Shown here: piece after piece, positions 10,313 to 20,337 of the stretch
Numbering within the stretch: the first letter of the stretch is position 1
Layout of the letters: every line of letters begins with the position of its first letter
DNA from: Vibrio injensis
Lineage (GTDB): Bacteria > Pseudomonadota > Gammaproteobacteria > Enterobacterales > Vibrionaceae
Assembly (NCBI RefSeq): GCF_001895205.1
Contig: NZ_BDJF01000029.1
Coordinates: forward strand, 1 to 46,117
DNA length: 46,117 nucleotides
Direction: 5' to 3'
Position numbers and translations under genes: made by a program
The notes under the pieces: model-generated
What the model saw: only the letters and a program-made list of their open reading frames with translations
Database searches by the model: none
Told to the model about the DNA's origin: nothing

Positions 10313-11602
10313 TTAAGTGACGATAAAGTCACGTAAAACTGCCTCTTCTCTTTTCTCTAGTCTAGACCAATCCACTTGTTGCATACGAACTGATATTAGC
10401 AGATTGCCCTCAGGATCATACTCTTCCTTTTCAATGCAGTTCATTTGGAAGAAAGTGCTTCGAATTCGACCTTGGTGCTCAGGAGGAACACATAAACAAT
10501 ACTGGACAATTTTACTGGCAAGCCGGTCGGTCAGAGCCGTAAACAGCAAATCCATCCCCAGTCCATCCATCGCCGAGACCCAAACAGCCCTAGGAACACC
10601 TTCATCATCTCTTTCTATACGAGGATATTGGCCTTCTAGATTATCGATTTTGTTCATAACCAGTAAACTTGGCACTTCATGTGCCTCAATTTCTAGTAGA
10701 ACGTCATCCACAGCTTGGATATTCTCACGAAAGCGGTCGTCACTGGCATCCACAACATGTAACAAAATGTCAGCTTGCTGAGTTTCTTGTAACGTTGCTT
10801 TGAATGCCGCCACTAAGTCGTGGGGTAAATGACGAATAAATCCTACCGTATCAGCCAAAATAGCAGGCCCTACATCCAGTAGTTCGATCTTCCGCAATGT
10901 CGGGTCTAGCGTCGCGAAGAGTTGATCAGCAGCATACACTCCAGCGGAGGTAATTTGATTAAACAGTGTCGATTTACCGGCGTTGGTGTAACCAACCAGT
11001 GAAATCGTTGGGATTTCTGCACGGTTTCTCGCTCGGCGTCCTTGTTCACGCTGTTTTGCCACTTTCTCTAAACGGCGTAAGATCGCTTTAATTCGCTCAC
11101 GCAATAAACGTCGGTCTGTTTCTAACTGAGTTTCTCCTGGTCCACGCAAGCCAATCCCACCTTTTTGTCTTTCTAAGTGGGTCCAACCCCGAACTAAACG
11201 GGTCGAAATATGACGCAATTGAGCTAATTCAACTTGCAACTTACCTTCGTGAGTACGGGCTCGCTGAGCAAAGATATCCAGAATAAGACCCGTTCTATCA
11301 ATCACTCGACATTGGCAAAGTTGTTCTAAGTTTCGCTCTTGGGCAGGAGAAAGGGAATGGTTAAAAATAACCACATCAGCTTCCGTTGATTGCACAGCTT
11401 GCGCAATCTCTTGAGCTTTACCCTCTCCAACGAAATATTTAGGGTGAGGAGATTGGCGACTACCAGTCACTACCTGCAGAGTTGATACTCCAGCAGAAGA
11501 GACCAACATTTCGCATTCTTTGAGATCTTCCCACTCACCCTTTTGCGTAAAGTTGATATGAACAAGTACCGCTCGCTCACCGGCTTCATAACGGTCAAAC
11601 AA
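10313..11602 (-). CDS. hflX: HflX, ribosome-associated GTPase
   Basis: HflX is a GTPase that splits stalled or stressed 70S ribosomes. The 429-residue product carries the N-terminal HflX domain (PKYFVGEGKAQEIA) and the GTPase motifs GYTNAGKST near residue 205, DTVGFIRHLP and NKID. The start is a TTG (11602-11600): AAGGAG lies eight bases upstream and the resulting MFDRYEAGERAVLVHI aligns with E. coli MFDRYDAGEQAVLVHI. It is 41 bases after hfq. Confidence 0.96.
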   Translation of the reverse strand: MFDRYEAGERAVLVHINFTQKGEWEDLKECEMLVSSAGVSTLQVVTGSRQSPHPKYFVGEGKAQEIAQAVQSTEADVVIFNHSLSPAQERNLEQLCQCRVIDRTGLILDIFAQRARTHEGKLQVELAQLRHISTRLVRGWTHLERQKGGIGLRGPGETQLETDRRLLRERIKAILRRLEKVAKQREQGRRARNRAEIPTISLVGYTNAGKSTLFNQITSAGVYAADQLFATLDPTLRKIELLDVGPAILADTVGFIRHLPHDLVAAFKATLQETQQADILLHVVDASDDRFRENIQAVDDVLLEIEAHEVPSLLVMNKIDNLEGQYPRIERDDEGVPRAVWVSAMDGLGMDLLFTALTDRLASKIVQYCLCVPPEHQGRIRSTFFQMNCIEKEEYDPEGNLLISVRMQQVDWSRLEKREEAVLRDFIVT

Positions 11603-11643
11603 GCGTTCAACTCCTTAATGAATAATAATATGACGTCAAGTAA

Positions 11644-11907
11644 TTAATCGTCTGATTTCTCTGTCGCACGCTCACCTGCAGGTCGGTCACCAGTATGGTG
11701 GCTAACTGGACGCGCAGGTACAACGGTAGAAATAGCATGCTTATAAACCATCTGATTTACGGTGTTTTTTAACAAGATCACGAATTGATCAAATGATTCA
11801 ATCTGACCTTGTAGTTTAATGCCGTTTACCAAATAGATAAAAACAGGAATACGCTCGCGGCGTAGTGCATTTAAGAATGGGTCTTGTAGAGATTGCCCCT
11901 TAGCCAT
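11644..11907 (-). CDS. hfq: RNA chaperone Hfq
   Basis: Hfq is the hexameric Sm-like protein that pairs small RNAs with mRNAs. The 87-residue product contains the Sm1 core ([20 protein letters not shown] and [20 protein letters not shown]) and the Sm2 motif [10 protein letters not shown]. Gln8, Asp9 and Arg16 equivalents of the RNA-binding faces are present, and a short flexible acidic C-terminus follows. The 192-base gap to miaA holds a TATAAT on the minus strand at 12084-12089 that could serve a local promoter, but its -35 is weak. Confidence 0.97.
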   Translation of the reverse strand: MAKGQSLQDPFLNALRRERIPVFIYLVNGIKLQGQIESFDQFVILLKNTVNQMVYKHAISTVVPARPVSHHTGDRPAGERATEKSDD

Positions 11908-12099
11908 TTTATTTTCCTTATTTGTATTTTGTTGTAGTTATTTAGCTAGTGGTGCACATAAGTTGGTGCGGCCTTTACATCTGAGCTAAACGATAAAAAC
12001 ACCCTATATCACTGAGCAATCAACACAATATTGATCGATAAGTGACGGATCCTTTACAGGGTACATCACGCAAAAGCGATCACATTATACACAGCTAAC

Positions 12100-13032
12100 T
12101 CAATCAGATGCTATGGCATTTGCAAGAGTTTCTACTGCAAGTTCAATGTTCTCACTATCCAACCAAGTTAACTCATCCCAGCTGCGTAACCAGGTGAGCT
12201 GACGCTTGGCTAATTGACGGGTGGCACAAATACCACGATAAATAGCCTCATCAAGTGTGCTATTTCCATCAAAGTAATCCCACATCTGTCGATAACCAAC
12301 GCAACGTATTGAAGGCAGATCAGCGTGAAGATCATTACGATCATAGAGCGCTTTAACTTCTTCTTCAAAACCTGATTTGACCATCATCTCGAAGCGGAGT
12401 TCAATTCGACGGTGGAGTTCTGCCCTATCCATGGGCGCGATGGCGAACTGTTTAACTCGAAAAGGGATTGATTCTCCTTTCGTTTGTGTCAGTTCAGTAA
12501 GAGTTTTACCTGAAATTTGATAAACTTCCAATGCTCTCGACAATCTTTGTGGATCATTTGGATGAATTCTTGCCGCTGAAATTGGATCAATTTGTTGCAA
12601 TTGAGCATGCAGAGCCGCCCAGCCTTGCTCTTGAGCTTGCGACTCAATTTGCTGGCGAATAACCGGATTGGCGGCAGGTAAAGGTGATAAGCCCTCCAAT
12701 AAGGCTTTGTAATAAAGCATGGTTCCACCAACCAGTAACGGAATTTTCCCTTCACTGGCGATTTCCTGCATTTCTCGTAACGCATCTTGGCGAAAATCAG
12801 CGGCTGAATAAGCTTCACTAGGGTCTAAAATATCAATGAGACGATGAGGAGCCAAAGCCAATTCTTCGGTATTAGGCTTTGCTGTACCGATATCCATTCC
12901 TTTGTAGATCAAGGCTGAATCAACACTGATAATCTCGACAGGATACTTCTGACGTAAACGAATGGCTAACTCGGTTTTACCGGAGGCAGTTGGGCCCATT
13001 AAAAATAAAGCTAATGGTAGTGGTTTGATCAT
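12100..13032 (-). CDS. miaA: tRNA dimethylallyltransferase MiaA
   Basis: MiaA adds the isopentenyl group to A37 of tRNAs reading UNN codons. The 310-residue product has the P-loop GPTASGKT at residues 13-20, [16 protein letters not shown], the catalytic region [20 protein letters not shown], and [10 protein letters not shown] plus [14 protein letters not shown] near the C-terminus. The ATG overlaps the mutL stop by one base, so translation is coupled. Confidence 0.97.
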   Translation of the reverse strand: MIKPLPLALFLMGPTASGKTELAIRLRQKYPVEIISVDSALIYKGMDIGTAKPNTEELALAPHRLIDILDPSEAYSAADFRQDALREMQEIASEGKIPLLVGGTMLYYKALLEGLSPLPAANPVIRQQIESQAQEQGWAALHAQLQQIDPISAARIHPNDPQRLSRALEVYQISGKTLTELTQTKGESIPFRVKQFAIAPMDRAELHRRIELRFEMMVKSGFEEEVKALYDRNDLHADLPSIRCVGYRQMWDYFDGNSTLDEAIYRGICATRQLAKRQLTWLRSWDELTWLDSENIELAVETLANAIASD

Positions 13033-14945
13033 TAATTTAATGCTGCAATGGTTGCCGAAAAATCGACGGGTTGAATAAAATGGCCATCATGTAATGGTAA
13101 TTTTCCTTGCCATAATTGCTCAAGTTCAGCAATTAATTGAATAGCTTCTGACAAAGTGTAGTCGCTTTTTTCTATCAAGACACGCTGACTAAGCCACGTG
13201 ACGATATTGTCGACACTTAACGTCAACAATCCTGAAGCGTCGTGTAACACAAGGTAAGATAACAGATCCGGAATCAAAAGCTGTAGATTTTGCTGTCTTA
13301 ATGGTTGGGGAACCCCCATCACCATCACCGTCTGATTAGGGCGTGTCTCCAGATGAATCCCTAAACGTTCAAGTAACTCACGGTGCAACTCGACATTACG
13401 AATCTCTTCGTTAGAGGTTTTTATACTCAAAGGTACTAATAGCGGCTGACTCTTTAATGGCCCTTCTTGACTATTTAATTGCCCACGAACTCTCCATTCG
13501 TACGCTTTCATTAGCGCCACTAATACACATCCTTGATCGGTCGTCATCAGCAGATATTGTCCCTCAACGACAGCGACTGCCTTACCTAATTTAGTCATCG
13601 CCACTGACAGCGTTGACGGTTTTTCAGTAGTTGATGAATGGTTTTCTATCGAAACTGGTGTTTCCTTAACTCGCATTAACTGCTGATAAGCTTGGCTTTG
13701 CTCACTCATGATAGGTGAAGATAAACGAGGCTGAGCCGTTGTCGGACGGTTCCACGAGAGAGAAGCTTTTGCTTCTTGAATGACCGATTGTGATGAATGA
13801 TCTGTCGTTGAGTACGGACGAGAATAGGCTTGCGTGTTATTCGTAGTACGAGCTAGTTGGTCTGGCTTCGCTAACGGCTCATTCAACATGCGGGTCGATA
13901 CTGGAGCAGAAAAAGCGGCTTGGTTAAGCTCGGGAGTTTCAATAATTTGGCTATCGGCAAGAGCACCGCTTAGTGCTTGATAAATAAAATCATGCACTAA
14001 ACGGGCTTGATGAAAACGAACTTCATGTTTCGCAGGGTGTACATTGACATCAACCAAATGGGGATCAAGTTCAATAAACAGCACATAAGTTGCAAATTGA
14101 TCTGGTTTTAAACTGCTCTCATAACTTTGTCGAATCGCATGATTGATCAGCTTGTCACGCATCATACGTCCGTTGACATAACAATACTGCAGATCACTTT
14201 GCTGACGAGCGCCTTGTGGCGTTGTTATCCAGCCATGCAATCTTAACCCTTGATGGGCTAACTCTATTTTCAGCATATGCTTAACAAAAGACGCACCACA
14301 TACCGCAGTCAGACGATTTTCTTCTTGCCGTTCACTACTCGCTGCGCGGTACTGACGGATAATTTTTCCATTATGGCGCAGCGTCAAACTGACATCAAAA
14401 CGGCTCAAAGCAATACGTTTTAAGAGTTCATCAATATGGGTAAACTCTGTTTTTTCTGTACGTAAAAATTTGCGTCTTGCTGGTGTATTGAAAAACAGAT
14501 CTAAGACTTCAACTGTGGTCCCTACTGGATGAGCACTAGGCTGCAGTTTGACAGCCATATCGCGCCCTTCACTGTACGCCGACCATGCTTCTTCTTGAGT
14601 CGCCGGACGAGAAGTGATGGTTAAGCGAGAAACCGAGCTAATACTGGCTAGCGCCTCTCCACGAAATCCTAAACTGAGGATCGCTTCAAGATCGTCCAGT
14701 GTCTGTATTTTTGATGTCGCATGACGACTTAAGGCTAAGCCAAGCTCATCTTTATCAATTCCTGATCCATTATCACGAACTCGAATTAACTTAGCGCCAC
14801 CTTTTTCAATATCAATGTCAATGCGGGTAGCCCCTGAATCCAAGCTATTTTCTACCAGCTCTTTCACTACTGAAGCGGGTCTTTCAACCACCTCCCCCGC
14901 AGCAATTTGGTTAGCCAAACGGGCGGGTAGAATACGAATCGTCAT
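13032..14945 (-). CDS. mutL: DNA mismatch repair protein MutL
   Basis: MutL couples MutS mismatch recognition to MutH and UvrD. The 637-residue product has the GHKL ATPase motifs: Glu29 in [17 protein letters not shown] (58-63) and GFRGEAL (93-99). A poorly conserved Ser/Thr/Gln-rich linker occupies roughly residues 340-450. The C-terminal dimerisation domain lacks the DQHA-x2-E-x4-E endonuclease motif, as expected for a species using MutH and Dam methylation. It starts 12 bases after amiB. Confidence 0.97.
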   Translation of the reverse strand: MTIRILPARLANQIAAGEVVERPASVVKELVENSLDSGATRIDIDIEKGGAKLIRVRDNGSGIDKDELGLALSRHATSKIQTLDDLEAILSLGFRGEALASISSVSRLTITSRPATQEEAWSAYSEGRDMAVKLQPSAHPVGTTVEVLDLFFNTPARRKFLRTEKTEFTHIDELLKRIALSRFDVSLTLRHNGKIIRQYRAASSERQEENRLTAVCGASFVKHMLKIELAHQGLRLHGWITTPQGARQQSDLQYCYVNGRMMRDKLINHAIRQSYESSLKPDQFATYVLFIELDPHLVDVNVHPAKHEVRFHQARLVHDFIYQALSGALADSQIIETPELNQAAFSAPVSTRMLNEPLAKPDQLARTTNNTQAYSRPYSTTDHSSQSVIQEAKASLSWNRPTTAQPRLSSPIMSEQSQAYQQLMRVKETPVSIENHSSTTEKPSTLSVAMTKLGKAVAVVEGQYLLMTTDQGCVLVALMKAYEWRVRGQLNSQEGPLKSQPLLVPLSIKTSNEEIRNVELHRELLERLGIHLETRPNQTVMVMGVPQPLRQQNLQLLIPDLLSYLVLHDASGLLTLSVDNIVTWLSQRVLIEKSDYTLSEAIQLIAELEQLWQGKLPLHDGHFIQPVDFSATIAALN

Positions 14946-14957
14946 AACCTGCCTATC

Positions 14958-16685
14958 TTATCGGTTGGGAATAATCAGCACTTGGCCTACCGCCAATTGA
15001 TCTGAGCGCAATTGATTAGCCTCACGAATACTTTGTACCGTCACATTGTACTGATTGGCGATTCGACCAAGAAACTCACCGCTCTGCACCGTGTGTTTAC
15101 GCAAAGGCTTATCTTTCAAGCTCACGGTAATGTTAAGCTTTTGACCAACAAATAACGTGTCAGACTTAAGGTTATTTTCTCTGCGTATCGCATCGATAGA
15201 GACTTTATAATTTGCCGCTAAACGGCCTAAAAACTCTCCCGATTTAACCACATGGGTAATGGTTTCAGTTTCCACGGGATTATTGACTACAGGCACAGGA
15301 ATCGGCCCCCGCTCTCCGCCCGGGATCGTTAACCGCTGACCCACCGTTAAGCGAGAATCTTTTAATTTATTTGCTTGCATGATCCCAGAAACGGTTGCTC
15401 CATATTTTTGGGCAATCACGGACAACGACTCACCTCGTTGTACCTGATGTTGCTGAGTTTTACCTCGGTTAGCAAATAGGGTGCCCTCTGGAGGATTTTC
15501 CTCAAAGTATTGTACCAACGCCTTACCCATTGCTCGAGCAAGCTTATCTTGATGACTACGTTGGAAAATCAATCGCTCTTCGATAGGGTTCGAAATAAAA
15601 CCAATCTCCACTAATACCGAGGGAATATCAGGCGATTTCAATACCGCCAAACTGGCATTTACCGGTTCAGCTTTATGTAAGTGGGCAACTTTACCTAGCT
15701 CTTGTAAAAGATTGGTAGCCACTTTATGACCTTCTTTTTGCGAATGGCTAAACTGCAAGTCCAAGAGCGTTTGACTGACATTGCGGTCGTTATTCGTCCG
15801 CGCCAAAACTTCACCGGCACCTCCGAGTAACTCCGATTGCTGCTCATGATTTTCAACCCAACGCGCAATTTCAGTATTGGCTCGCCGAGTATTAAGCACA
15901 AAGACCGAGGCCCCTCTTGGCTGTGGAGTATGAAAAGCGTCGGCATGGACCGAAACCAATAGATGAGCGCGATTACGACGGGCAATTTCAGTCCGATTAT
16001 TCAAGCTTACATAATAGTCACCCGTTCGTGTCAATACGGCTTTCATACCCGGAACCGCATTAATTTGATCTGCCAATTTTTTAGACACACTCAATGTAGC
16101 ATCTTTTTCAAATTTACGAGTTGGACCAATAGAGCCTGGGTCTTCACCACCATGGCCCGCGTCAATAGCAACAATAATATCTGCAGTACCGACTAACTGG
16201 GACGCATCGCGGCTCACAACACTTGGCGAACGAGCGGGCGGACTTGAGGTGGCTGCAGCAGGTGCCTGTGAATGAGGCAAATCAATGACTAAACGATGGC
16301 CATATTGCCCACCTGGCGTTGGAGGTAATTTAAAAATGTTGGGCGTCGATTTATTCGCTAATTCAAGCACTAAACGAAAGGTAGTTTGTTCTGGAGGAGA
16401 GCTAGCACGAATCCGTTTCAATATAGCACTATCAGAGACTGTAACGGGTAAAGCCGCGCTTAATGAAGTCCGCTTTAAATCAACGACCAAACGTTCTGGG
16501 CTACTTAATGTGAAATAACTAAAGTCAGCTTCAGACTTTAAATCGATCACTACGCGAGTAGCATCAGGTGAAGGCCAAACTCTGACCCCTTCTAATACAT
16601 TAGCCTGAACGCTACTCATACAGAATAATAATGCGACCAATAGCCACCAATAACGCAAAAAACGACCGTAATTAATGCTCAACAT
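14958..16685 (-). CDS. amiB: N-acetylmuramoyl-L-alanine amidase AmiB
   Basis: AmiB cleaves septal peptidoglycan so daughter cells can separate. With the start at 16685 the product has 575 residues: a signal peptide ending SSVQA, an AMIN targeting domain (about 30-130), an Amidase_3 zinc domain ([34 protein letters not shown]), and three LysM repeats at the C-terminus ([39 protein letters not shown]). The frame opens to 16712, but the internal ATG gives a normal signal peptide and overlaps the tsaE stop. EnvC, a likely activator, is encoded at 27932. Confidence 0.95.
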   Translation of the reverse strand: MLSINYGRFLRYWWLLVALLFCMSSVQANVLEGVRVWPSPDATRVVIDLKSEADFSYFTLSSPERLVVDLKRTSLSAALPVTVSDSAILKRIRASSPPEQTTFRLVLELANKSTPNIFKLPPTPGGQYGHRLVIDLPHSQAPAAATSSPPARSPSVVSRDASQLVGTADIIVAIDAGHGGEDPGSIGPTRKFEKDATLSVSKKLADQINAVPGMKAVLTRTGDYYVSLNNRTEIARRNRAHLLVSVHADAFHTPQPRGASVFVLNTRRANTEIARWVENHEQQSELLGGAGEVLARTNNDRNVSQTLLDLQFSHSQKEGHKVATNLLQELGKVAHLHKAEPVNASLAVLKSPDIPSVLVEIGFISNPIEERLIFQRSHQDKLARAMGKALVQYFEENPPEGTLFANRGKTQQHQVQRGESLSVIAQKYGATVSGIMQANKLKDSRLTVGQRLTIPGGERGPIPVPVVNNPVETETITHVVKSGEFLGRLAANYKVSIDAIRRENNLKSDTLFVGQKLNITVSLKDKPLRKHTVQSGEFLGRIANQYNVTVQSIREANQLRSDQLAVGQVLIIPNR

Positions 16686-17143
16686 AACTCCAACTGACTC
16701 AATAAGGTGCATCCATACTCGCTATTTGCGCTCACAGTCGCCTGACGTTGCTCACCCTCGTAGCGAAGCGATATCGTTAAATCTGGTGTTGGCAATAAAC
16801 CTTGACCTTTTTCAGGCCACTCCACCAAGCAAATAGCATCCTCGGTAAAATAATCACGAATTCCCATAAATTCGAGTTCTTCAGGATCCGCCAATCGATA
16901 AAGATCAAAATGATAAACCTGCCAATCCGCTAACTGATATGGCTCAACTAACGTATAAGTCGGGCTTTTCACATTTCCTTCATGGCCTAACGCTCGAATG
17001 AAACCGCGACTTAAGGTGGTTTTTCCTGCGCCTAAATCACCGTAAAGATAAATTGTCGTCTGCTGGGTACATAATTGAGCTAAGCGCATTCCTAGCATTA
17101 CCGTCTGTTGTTCATCTTTTAAAGTAAAGGTTTTTATGCTCAT
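16679..17143 (-). CDS. tsaE: TsaE, tRNA threonylcarbamoyladenosine synthesis ATPase
   Basis: TsaE works with TsaB and TsaD to make t6A at position 37 of ANN-decoding tRNAs. The 154-residue product has the Walker A motif [13 protein letters not shown], the following [10 protein letters not shown] segment and the [21 protein letters not shown] region typical of the family. It overlaps amiB by seven bases. Unlike E. coli there is no nnr gene beside it; a 218-base gap separates it from the divergent queG and should contain both promoters. Confidence 0.96.
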   Translation of the reverse strand: MSIKTFTLKDEQQTVMLGMRLAQLCTQQTTIYLYGDLGAGKTTLSRGFIRALGHEGNVKSPTYTLVEPYQLADWQVYHFDLYRLADPEELEFMGIRDYFTEDAICLVEWPEKGQGLLPTPDLTISLRYEGEQRQATVSANSEYGCTLLSQLELC

Positions 17144-17361
17144 GAATCGGATCTCTAAAGCGTCTAGCTAGCACTATATAAAAATAAAAAGAGAACGAAT
17201 AGTAAACTGGGTTAGTTTTAAGAGACAAGCTCTGTTCTGTAAGTAAACAGAAAAATCTTTATATTAAATCGAATATCATTATCGCTAGCCTCTCACTGGC
17301 TGGATCAATAGGACGAGATCCGTTAAGATCCGCCGCCCAATAACGATGACCAATACTGATA

Positions 17362-18474
17362 ATGGATCTCCATTCACTAGCCGAACAAATCAAACAATGG
17401 GCGAAAGAACTCGGCTTTGATAAAGCAGGGATCTGCGACGTCGATTTAAGTCAACATGAAGCCGCCTTACAAGCATGGTTAGATGCCGGATATCATGGTG
17501 AGATGGAGTGGATGGCTCGCCATGGCATGTTACGTGCCCGTCCAGCAGAACTGTTACCCGGCACACTTAGAGTGATCAGTGTCCGCATCAACTACCTTCC
17601 ACCACAAGCGCAATTTGCTGCAAATTTATCGGATCCGACCCAAGCTTATATCAGTCGTTATGCACTTGGACGTGATTATCATAAACTGGTTCGTAATCAA
17701 CTTAAAAAATTAGCCGATAAAATCGAGCAAGAAGTCGGCCAATTGGGTTATCGCCCCTTTGTTGATTCTGCACCTATTTTAGAAAGACCTCTGGCACAAA
17801 AAGCGGGGCTGGGCTGGACGGGAAAACATTCTTTAATTCTCGATAAAGAGGCAGGGTCATGGTTCTTTTTAGGGGAATTGCTTGTTGATATTCCTCTGCC
17901 AGTCGATACACCTTCAGCGAATCAATGTGGACAGTGTCGCGCATGTATAACCTCATGCCCAACTGGCGCTATCGTGGCAGAAGGAGTCGTCGATGCTCGA
18001 CGCTGTATTTCTTATTTAACCATTGAATATTCTGGCGTGATCCCTGAAGAATTTCGAACAGCAATAGGTAATCGTATCTATGGCTGTGACGACTGCCAAC
18101 TCGTCTGCCCTTGGAATCGTTTTGCTGATCTCACCCAAGAAGAGGACTTCCATCGACGAGCCGTGTTAAATAATGCCGATCTTGTTACTTTGTTTTCATG
18201 GGATGAGAAAACCTTTTTACACCATATGCAAGGTTCTGCCATTCGTCGTATTGGTCACCAACAATGGCAACGTAACTTAATTATTGCGATGGGTAATGCA
18301 CCTTACTCACAAAGGATCATCGATACTTTGGAGCAAAAAATAGGGGAAAGTGAGCTGTTAGATGAACATATCGCATGGGCATTAACGCAGCAGCGGGAGC
18401 AGTTAGCCAGCGTTACTAATAAACAGCAAAGGTTGATTCGAATTATTGAAAAAGGCTTACCGAGAGATGCGTGA
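17362..18474 (+). CDS. queG: Epoxyqueuosine reductase QueG
   Basis: QueG reduces epoxyqueuosine to queuosine in tRNA using cobalamin and two 4Fe-4S clusters. The 370-residue protein aligns along its length with E. coli QueG, including WMARHGMLRARP, SRYALGRDYHKL and VDSAPILERPLAQKAGLGW. The iron-sulfur motifs are CGQCRACITSCP and CDDCQLVCPWN. The C-terminus RLIRIIEKGLPRDA is the same as in E. coli apart from one residue. Codon 1 is the ATG at 17362, with no obvious strong Shine-Dalgarno. Confidence 0.97.
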   Translation: MDLHSLAEQIKQWAKELGFDKAGICDVDLSQHEAALQAWLDAGYHGEMEWMARHGMLRARPAELLPGTLRVISVRINYLPPQAQFAANLSDPTQAYISRYALGRDYHKLVRNQLKKLADKIEQEVGQLGYRPFVDSAPILERPLAQKAGLGWTGKHSLILDKEAGSWFFLGELLVDIPLPVDTPSANQCGQCRACITSCPTGAIVAEGVVDARRCISYLTIEYSGVIPEEFRTAIGNRIYGCDDCQLVCPWNRFADLTQEEDFHRRAVLNNADLVTLFSWDEKTFLHHMQGSAIRRIGHQQWQRNLIIAMGNAPYSQRIIDTLEQKIGESELLDEHIAWALTQQREQLASVTNKQQRLIRIIEKGLPRDA

Positions 18475-18534
18475 GCATGAAATGGCACAACCCTATTGAT
18501 GTACATTCTTTGACGCACTTCGCAAATTCTTAGG

Positions 18535-18543
18535 TGTGGAAAA
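18535..18543 (-). promoter_or_regulatory. DnaA box (TTTTCCACA)
   Basis: The minus strand reads TTTTCCACA, fitting the consensus TTWTNCACA. A single 9-mer can occur by chance; the support comes from the perfect pair 250 bases away. Confidence 0.45.
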
Positions 18544-18780
18544 AATATTAAATAAGACAGCGTTTGCTAAACTTCAAAAAAGTTAATCACATTAGCAGAA
18601 AATGACAAGGATCAATGAAAATACAGTTAATGATCGTTCACAACGTTCTAAATGGACAGGGAGAGCACAATAATTACAATTAAAATCATCAACTTAACAG
18701 AGAATACTTAGCTATAATACGCCTAACCAATAGCCAAAAGATCGTTTTTATAACTCCCTGAGCTCAAGCTAAAAACACGT

Positions 18781-18827
18781 TACACACCAAGTTATCCACA
18801 AAATAAAAATGTGGATAACTCTGTGTA
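18781..18827. promoter_or_regulatory. Inverted pair of perfect DnaA boxes in a composite dyad
   Basis: TTATCCACA lies on the plus strand at 18792-18800 and its exact reverse complement TGTGGATAA at 18810-18818, each matching the strongest DnaA box consensus. They are the core of a perfect 10-bp inverted repeat (18791-18800 and 18810-18819) around an A-rich nine-base centre. An outer pair TACACA (18781-18786) and TGTGTA (18822-18827) extends the symmetry. No T-tract follows on either strand, so a terminator is unlikely. DnaA binding is inferred. Confidence 0.65.
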
Positions 18828-19000
18828 CAGATAAAATAAGGCCTGATTACAGCAGCGGTAGACTCTACTTTCGGTCATATTTCTAATGCGATTTCTGGCC
18901 AACATTTTCTTGGCAGAAAATAAGACGATTATCTTGATGGGTTATGCTTCACAGCATGATAAAGAGCGTTGAGATATTGTCAATTTTTAAGAATAGACAG

Positions 19001-19028
19001 AAAAAACCACGCCATGGCGCAGTTTTTT
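19001..19028 (-). terminator. Terminator of the tRNA array
   Basis: On the minus strand, just after the last tRNA, AACTGCGCCA pairs with TGGCGTGGTT (two wobble pairs) and is followed by six T residues. It lies about ten bases after the CCA end of the last tRNA-fMet. Confidence 0.75.
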
Positions 19029-19038
19029 GTTTTTAAAT

Positions 19039-19115
<77 letters not shown>

Positions 19116-19156
19116 TCCGTATTGCTCATCGTTAAGCACGATGTAAGCTTTGAAAC

Positions 19157-19175
19157 TGAGTGACTGCCGCCTGTC
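19157..19175 (-). pseudogene. Possible remnant of a deleted tRNA-Gly
   Basis: Where the repeated fMet-spacer-Gly unit would hold a tRNA-Gly, only a short plus-strand stretch GAGTGACTGCCGC remains. It resembles GAGCTAGTGTCGC, the 5' end of the intact tRNA-Gly genes, and is followed by a spacer matching those after the other Gly genes. This is inference from alignment by eye. Confidence 0.35.
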
Positions 19176-19203
19176 ACTGCTAAACGCAATGAAAGCTTGA
19201 ATC

Positions 19204-19294
19204 TGAATCGACACACGAGGTTCACTCTCTTTAAACAAAAAAGCGTGACCTCAACCTTGGCAAGGTTGCGCTCTATCAACTGAGCGAATGTCGC
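19204..19294 (-). pseudogene. Decayed tRNA-Gly (GCC) with disrupted T arm
   Basis: The 5' half, including the anticodon arm CAACCTTGCCAAGGTTG, matches the intact tRNA-Gly genes. In the T arm, five bases (AGTTC) are replaced by a T/A-rich 20-base tract, making the gene 91 instead of 76 bases. The acceptor stem has G1 facing A, the D loop has a change, and CCA has become TCA. It should not give a functional tRNA. Confidence 0.85.
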
Positions 19295-19327
19295 ATCTCA
19301 TTGCTAAGCGCAACGAAAGCTTGAAAT

Positions 19328-19403
19328 TGGAGCGACACACGAGGTTCGAACTCGTGACCTCAACCTTGGCAAGGTTGCGCTCTACCAACTGAGCTAGTGT
19401 CGC
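19328..19403 (-). tRNA. tRNA-Gly (GCC), copy 1
   Basis: The 76-base gene has encoded CCA, acceptor GCGACAC paired with GTGTCGC, anticodon GCC in CCTTGCCAAGG, and a normal T arm (CGAGTTCGAACCTCG). Confidence 0.95.
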
Positions 19404-19437
19404 ATGTCATCGTTAAGCACGATAAAAGCTATTTATT

Positions 19438-19514
<77 letters not shown>

Positions 19515-19555
19515 TCTGTATTGCTCATCGTTAAGCACGATGTCAGCTTTAAATC

Positions 19556-19631
19556 TGGAGCGACACACGAGGTTCGAACTCGTGACCTCAACCTTGGCAA
19601 GGTTGCGCTCTACCAACTGAGCTAGTGTCGC
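19556..19631 (-). tRNA. tRNA-Gly (GCC), copy 2
   Basis: Identical by eye to the copy at 19328-19403; part of a tandem unit of about 228 bases. Confidence 0.95.
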
Positions 19632-19665
19632 ATGTCATCGTTAAGCACGATAAAAGCTACTTATT

Positions 19666-19742
<77 letters not shown>

Positions 19743-19782
19743 TCCGTATTGCTCATCGTTAAGCACGATGTAGGCTTGAAAC

Positions 19783-19858
19783 TGGAGCGACACACGAGGT
19801 TCGAACTCGTGACCTCAACCTTGGCAAGGTTGCGCTCTACCAACTGAGCTAGTGTCGC
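19783..19858 (-). tRNA. tRNA-Gly (GCC), copy 3
   Basis: Identical by eye to the other intact tRNA-Gly copies; 227 bases from copy 2. Confidence 0.95.
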
Positions 19859-19892
19859 ATGTCATCGTTAAGCACGATAAAGGCTATTTATT

Positions 19893-19969
<77 letters not shown>

Positions 19970-20047
19970 TCCGTATTGCTCATCGTTAAGCACGATGTAA
20001 GCTTTGTAACTTTACCGTTTTATCGCTATCAGCAATAAAAACTAATC

Positions 20048-20123
20048 TGGAGCGACACACGAGGTTCGAACTCGTGACCTCAACCTTGGCAAGGTTGCGC
20101 TCTACCAACTGAGCTAGTGTCGC
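20048..20123 (-). tRNA. tRNA-Gly (GCC), copy 4, first in the transcript
   Basis: Identical by eye to the other intact tRNA-Gly copies. It is the promoter-proximal gene, with its 5' end 33 bases downstream of the -10 box at 20157-20162. Confidence 0.95.
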
Positions 20124-20156
20124 ATCAACAACGTTTTGCGCTGTTCAGGGCTGCGA

Positions 20157-20184
20157 ATTATAAGTGCATTTTTTTGTGATGCAA
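20157..20184 (-). promoter_or_regulatory. Promoter of the tRNA array
   Basis: Minus strand TTGCAT (20179-20184), 16-base spacer, TATAAT (20157-20162), then a GC-rich discriminator (TCGCAGCCC), the pattern of stringently controlled stable-RNA promoters. Confidence 0.8.
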
Positions 20185-20337
20185 GTAGTTAAAGTAAAAA
20201 AAATCATATTTCTTTTCGTATGGCGATAAAAAAAACCACTTAATCAAAAAACACACAAATCTAGATTAAACTGCAGCCACTCGATTTAGGGAGATAAGGC
20301 AACCATAGCTTCATTCTTCCTTCGACAGCGACGATTT

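Larger units (their letters stand above)
18475..19000. other. Non-coding region between queG and the tRNA array
   Basis: No open frame here looks like a gene. It is AT-rich and holds a perfect TATAAT on the plus strand at 18713-18718 (no good -35), an inverted pair of DnaA boxes at 18792-18818, another consensus box at 18535-18543, a near-match at 18583-18591, and small hairpins such as ATGCT-TCAC-AGCAT near 18944-18957. Its neighbours, queG and tRNA-Gly genes, are the same as those of the datA locus in E. coli. Confidence 0.6.

Noticed and set aside
18600..18625. IHF site near the DnaA boxes (GATCAATGAAAATA)
   Set aside because: It lacks the W before ATCAA in the consensus WATCAANNNNTTR and its right half is poor; no better site was found in the gap.
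18791..18819. The DnaA-box dyad as a transcription terminator
   Set aside because: The stem is AT-rich, the loop is A-rich and no T-run follows on either strand.
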